From the NCBI RefSeq assembly GCF_041146795.1, contig NC_135175.1, forward strand, positions 36,348,669 to 36,412,668: a DNA stretch of 64,000 nt. Reading direction: 5' to 3'. Below are positions 57,000 to 64,000 of this stretch, piece after piece. The position numbers were made by a program, and so were the translations under genes. The stretch's first letter is position 1. Each line of letters opens with the position of its first letter. The stretch comes from Maylandia zebra (Eukaryota > Chordata > Actinopteri > Cichliformes > Cichlidae). The notes under the pieces were generated by a model. The model did no database searches. It was not told the DNA's origin and saw nothing but the letters and a program-made list of their open reading frames with translations.

Positions 57000-57585
57000 C
57001 TCAATGCATCATGGGAATCCACGGCAGCCTACGTCTATTGCAGCATAACTAAGGGAGGATTCAGGGTCACCTGGTCCAGCCCTAACTATATGCTTTAGCA
57101 AAAAGGAAAGTTTGAAGCCTAATCTTGAAAGTAGAGATAGTGTCTGTCTCCTGAATCCAAACTGGAAGCTGGTTCCACAGAAGAGGGGCCTGAAAACTGA
57201 AGGCTCTGCCTCCCATTCTACTTTTAAATACTCTAGGAACAACAAGTAGGCCTGCAGAGCGAGAGCGAAGTGCTCTAATAGGGTGATATGGTACTACAAG
57301 GTCATTAAGATAAGATGGGGCCTGATTATTTAAGACCTTGTATGTGAGGAGCAGGATTTTGAATTCAATTCTGGATTTAACAGGAAGCCAAAACAGGAGA
57401 AATCTGCTCTCTCTTTCTAGTCCCTGTCAGGACTCTTGCTGCAGCATTTTGGATCAGCTGAAGGCTTTTCAGGGAGTTTTTAGGACTTCCTGATAATAAT
57501 GAATTACAGTCGTCCAGCCTGGAAGTAATAAATGCATGAACTAGTTTTTCAGCGTCACTCTGAGACAGGATATTTCTCTCCCTTA
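57000..57585 (-). pseudogene. L2-like LINE ORF2 C-terminus and start of 3' UTR
   Basis: The minus strand matches 62720-63190 almost exactly. It codes for NILSQSDAEKLVHAFITSRL, NAAARVLTGTRKREQ and an overlapping frame with LFCGTSFQFGFRRQ. The 5' part is truncated and a Rex3-like LINE end abuts it head to head. Confidence 0.9.
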
Positions 57586-57587
57586 GA

Positions 57588-57935
57588 GATAGGGTGAGAG
57601 TTTCTGCCATCCGGGAGGGGCTCAGAGTAGAGCCGCTGCTGCTCCACATCGAAAGGAGCCAGCTGAGGTGGTTCAGGCACAAGGATGCCCCCTGGGCGCC
57701 TCCTGGGTGAGGTGTTCCAGGCATGTCCCACCGGGAGGAGGCCCCGGGGCAGACCCAGGACACGCTGGAGAGATTATATCTCTCGGCTGGCCTGGGAACG
57801 CCTTGGTGTTCCCCCGGATAAGCTGGAGGAGGTGGCTGGGGAGAGGGAGGTCTGGGCCTCTCTGCTTAGGCTGCTGCCCCCGCGACCCGACCCTGGATAA
57901 AGCAGAAGAAGACGGATGGATGGATGGAATGATAA
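57588..57935 (+). pseudogene. Rex3/RTE-like LINE 3' end
   Basis: The plus strand encodes the C-terminal tail of an RTE-type polyprotein (RRPRGRPRTRWRDYISRLAW, EEVAGEREVWASLLRLLPPR) ending PDPG-stop. The very short 3' UTR consists of GATGGATGGATGGA, the known Rex3-type terminus. Confidence 0.85.
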
Positions 57936-58159
57936 AAAAGGAAACATCACAAAAAACACTTAAGGTCATGAAAATTTATTGTTTATTGAAAAGTATGGGT
58001 ATTGGTACCAGCGATACTGGCCCGTATTTACTTGGTATTGGATCGATACCAAAATATGCAGTATCGCACTCCGCTACTGTTTGTGGTTCAAGCTGCAGCT
58101 GGAACATTTGGCTTGACTTGGAGGAGAGGAAAACGAGGACTGAAATGCACGCTTGTGGG

Positions 58160-60197
58160 GAGAATGAGAGAAGTCCAGGCCTTTGTAGCAGAGGTCAAGG
58201 GCACCTGAAGGGGAGGTGCATGAGTTCACCATTTATAGCAACTTCTTGGAAAAACATACGATATTCTAGTGAGACAAAGAGAGGATCAAAAAGCGAAATA
58301 CCTCTGCTTTGTTTGCACAGCACCATTGTGCAATGAAGCGGTGCCAAAAAGAGCCGTGCTGTTTTTCTGAATGCCATTTGACTGAAGAAACAAAACTATT
58401 AAATGTCTGACAACTGATATCACAATAAAAAAAATCTAAAAACTGAAATAAAATCCCAACGGAGAACTTACAAACATAGAAAGGCGCTGCAGAGACTGAA
58501 ATGCTGTGAGGCAGAGCTAATTACTGAGCCAGGATTCTACACCTATTACTATTACATCCACATGACTGTAAGTTAGTTACAAAGCACAGTGTTTTATCCT
58601 GAGGTCATTGTCCATCTGGACTCGCTGATTCTTTATTCTGTTGTGTATCTATGTGAAAGACACAAAAATTCAGAGACCAAACTCTAAATGTAAAACATTT
58701 AATTTAAAATTGTAAAACAAAAGAGCAAACAGTTTAACAGTTTTTAAGAACCCATGAAAATGCAAATCAGAATAACTCTGACTATTATCCTCACACTGCA
58801 ATAATGTGAGTTTGATACACATGAAATCCTGTCATCTAAAAATATAAGAATATGTACTGTGACACAATAAAAAAAAAGATAAGATAAGATAACCTTTATT
58901 AGTCCCACACGTGGGAAATTTTTGCTGTATCAACACCGGCCAGTGCAATGGCAGTCTTCATATCCCTGTATGTGATGGTACAGTTAGTATACGACCTAGG
59001 CAGAGGAACAGGAAGTAGCTCAGACTGGAAGGAAAACCAGATCCGGTGTGACCTTTGCTGTGGGTGGCACTTGAACATGCTGTGTGGAACTGAGACGGTC
59101 CAACGGTTATAAGAATTTGCTGGCAAACCATGAATGATGAATAATGAAGTGGGTGAAGTAAGAGATTGGATGGAGACATGGAGCAGGTAAAAGTGAGAAG
59201 CCTAGACAGCTCCCGCATGAAGGCAGTAGACAGGACAAGCTGAGAAAATTAAACTGGGCAGAGCCTCTGTTCACATTCATTTTTGGTCCCAGCATTAAAG
59301 GTTATTAATGTATTAATGTACTAACTTAAACCAAACATTAAAACACTTTCTAAGGCATCTTAAATATTAATTATTAAATATTCCAGCAGGTGTTTCTTTT
59401 ATTTGTTAATTTTATCATTTCTTTTTACATTAAGACCCTGTTCCCTCTTTGTTTAGAAGCTGGGCTGTGCGCCACCCTGTATTTTGGTCATCTGATGTTA
59501 AACTGTTCTACATGTATGCATATGATTGAAAAATGAAACTAAAACTATGCAGTGCAACTGCAAACAAAAAGCAAAATACCTCTGCTTTGTTTGCACAGAG
59601 CGTTGTGTGATCGAAAGAGTTGCAAAAAAAGAGCCGTGTTGTTTACCTGAAGGCCATTTGACTGATCAAACCAAATTATTAAATGTCTGAGAACGCACAT
59701 GTCTTTAGCTTTACATTTTCAAGCACATGGAGAACATCCAAACTACACAGAAGGCCTCTGCAGCGCTAATAACTGAGCCAAAATACTGCACCTATTACTG
59801 TTGAATTATGTAGTGTCAGTTTAATTCTGGGGTTATTGTTCTTTGTTCTCTCGTTTATTTATGTAAAAGAAACCAAAGAATGAGACAAAACTCTAAATTA
59901 AAATGAAAAAAAGAGCGAACCCACTCTGGACATGCTCTGAAAAGGAAAATGTAAATCAGAATAGCTGATTTATTATCCTCACACTCCAGTGATGTGAGTC
60001 TGTAATGTAAAAATACATGTATTTGTGCTGCACTAAAACCTGGTGTGATGTGAGAAAATTCTGAAAGTGAACTTTTCAACTTTTTCTTGAAAGAAGTGTT
60101 ACGAATGAAATGCAGGCTTGCAGTTATATGTGTGATTTGACAGAATCTAAATATAATTCTTTGTTGTAAACATGTACTGTTTATGTGAATTTAAGTA
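58160..60197. repeat. segmental duplication copy II, upstream flank of gene 2
   Basis: 58160-59694 corresponds to 12082-13414, and 59687-60197 to the start of 21290-21480. CTGAGAAC at 59687-59694 is the uninterrupted target of the hAT-like insertion of copy I. The block continues after the L2-like LINE at 63536. Confidence 0.9.
58875..58922 (-). repeat. short LINE tail insertion in copy II
   Basis: Minus strand: TTTCCCACGTGTGGGACTAA, TAAAGG, then (TTATC)n. The CCCAC-GT-GTGGG hairpin before the tail is perfect. Copy I lacks it at 12668, so it arrived after the duplication. Confidence 0.75.
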
Positions 60198-60202
60198 CGT
60201 GA

Positions 60203-63114
<2,912 letters not shown>

Positions 63115-63229
63115 GGCTGGACCAGGTGACCCTGAATCCTCCCTTAGTTATGCTGCAATAGATGTAGGCTGCCGGGGATTCCCATGATGCATTGAGTTTT
63201 TCCTTTCCAGTCACCTTTCTCACTCACTA

Positions 63230-63535
63230 TGTATTAACAGACCTCTCTGCATTGAATCATATCTGTTATTAACCTCTGTCTCTCTTCCACAGCATGTCTT
63301 TATCCTGTCTTCCTTCTCTCACCCCAACCGGTCGCAGCAGATGGCCCCGCCCCTCCCTGAGCCTGGTTCTGCTGGAGGTTTCTTCCTGTTAAAAGGGAGT
63401 TTTTCCTTCCCACTGTCGCCAAAGTGCTGCTCATAGGGGGTCATATGATTGTTGGGTTTTTCTCTGTATCTATGAGGCGACTTTTGTTGTGATTTGGCGC
63501 TATATAAATAAAATTGAATTGAATTGAATTGAAGT
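63230..63535 (+). repeat. 3' UTR of the L2-like LINE
   Basis: It contains GCATGTCTTTATCCTGTC, a CCCGCCCCTCCCTGAGCC stretch, GGGGGTCATATGATTGTTGG and a terminal GGCGCTATATAAATAAAATTG. Copies at 35040 and 53175 identify the same family. Confidence 0.9.
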
Positions 63536-63805
63536 ACTGTCAGATTTTAAAACTGTCTTTAAAAGAATCAAAGTAGAAACTATCACGTGGATTAAACTGG
63601 TTTTCAGGCGTAACCCTGTGTTTACAGGATAACAATAACACGGTCTGTGTGCCAGGAATCAGAGAAGTTAGGTTTCATTTACTCATTTACAGTATATATT
63701 TTTTTAAACAGGTGTGTTTTCCTGCTCAGACCAGTTTTGCAGCTCTTATTGTTCTCTCACATAGCGTGCATGCCACTAGACTTGGCAGGACTGTGCCCTG
63801 CTTCG

Positions 63806-63814
63806 TATATAAAG
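63806..63814 (+). promoter_or_regulatory. TATA box of ZP-mucin gene 2
   Basis: TATATAAAG, 57 bp before the end of the leader, in a block nearly identical to that of gene 1 (about one difference in the ~120 bp that precede the ATG). Confidence 0.75.
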
Positions 63815-63870
63815 ATGCTGCAGGTGGATGTGAGCAGCATCTCTGGAGACAGAGGTGGGTTTGGAGGATC

Positions 63871-63993
63871 ATGGCGTCCACACTGATGCTCCTGCTTCAG
63901 CTGCTCCTGGTCTCACTGGTGTCTGCTTCTCATTACTTTGGGGGAACCACGACCTACACCTACAAAGGAAGAAACCCTGATGGCTCTTTTAAT
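63871..63993 (+). CDS. ZP-mucin gene 2, exon 1 (window ends in intron 1)
   Basis: The exon has the same length, phase and donor (GTGAGAT) as exon 1 of gene 1. It differs at four of 123 bases and at one residue: Phe to Tyr directly after the predicted signal peptide (SHYFGG against SHFFGG). It codes for the signal peptide and the first ~20 residues of the Cys-rich head. The conserved promoter, leader and splice donor suggest a functional gene, but the remaining exons lie beyond the window. Confidence 0.85.
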
Positions 63994-64000
63994 GTGAGAT

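Overview
The window is vertebrate nuclear DNA. It has GT-AG introns, low coding density and a very heavy transposon load. The repeats point to a teleost fish, most likely a percomorph such as a cichlid: Rex1-like, Rex3/RTE-like and L2-like LINEs, a Penelope-like element, tRNA-derived SINEs, Ty3/gypsy LTR elements and their solo LTRs, Tc1/mariner and hAT elements. The species call is inference; no species-specific sequence was available to compare.

The one complete host gene is on the + strand at 21763-28543. Its 14 exons can be joined with consistent GT-AG junctions and phases to 2910 bp (969 aa). It predicts a cell-surface glycoprotein with, in order: a signal peptide, a Cys-rich N-terminal module, a furin-like site, a Thr/Pro mucin stalk made of a 21-bp minisatellite bracketed by Trp clusters, a second extracellular module, a ZP domain, another furin-like site, one transmembrane helix and a short tail. 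A second copy of the gene starts at 63871: the same TATA box, 5' leader and first exon, cut off by the window end. The flanking DNA is also duplicated. 10390-13414 plus 21290-21885 (copy I), 49985-53160 (copy III, no gene attached) and 58160-60197 plus 63536-64000 (copy II) are paralogous. This is therefore a tandemly expanding gene array.

Region by region: 1-164 is the right end of a hAT-like element inserted in a broken gypsy element (165-3690, minus) that itself carries a SINE. 3738-6737 is a second gypsy element (minus), cut by the LTR of a third (6738-8133, plus). 8352-9990 holds an LTR scrap and an L2-like LINE (minus). 10390-13414 is upstream flank of gene copy I with a Penelope-like insertion. 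13415-21289 is a 7.9-kb composite hAT-like insertion with an 8-bp target duplication; its empty site is preserved in copy II at about 59694. It contains a nearly full Rex1-like LINE with a 986-codon open frame and a nested TIR element split by an LTR. 21290-29000 is the ZP-mucin gene, with a solo LTR in intron 9. 29050-36540 is repeat-derived and AT-rich DNA. 37032-39275 is an L2 tail interrupted by a 2.0-kb Tc1/mariner, itself interrupted by a LINE-tailed element. 40135-45430 is a gypsy element (minus) whose pol frame runs into a repeat-rich insertion. 45478-49530 holds SINE, LINE and hAT fragments. 50096-50764 is a solo LTR; 50770-53160 is duplication copy III. 54629-54954 is the last-exon remnant of a fish gene (SAMD3-like, tentative). 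55249-57935 holds a solo LTR and LINE ends; 58160-64000 is copy II with a nearly complete L2-like LINE.

No CRISPR arrays, rRNA or functional tRNA genes were seen. Long stretches not listed (for example 31040-31870, 35140-36330, 39280-40130, 47050-48590, 51960-53000, 53520-54620) show no gene I can support.
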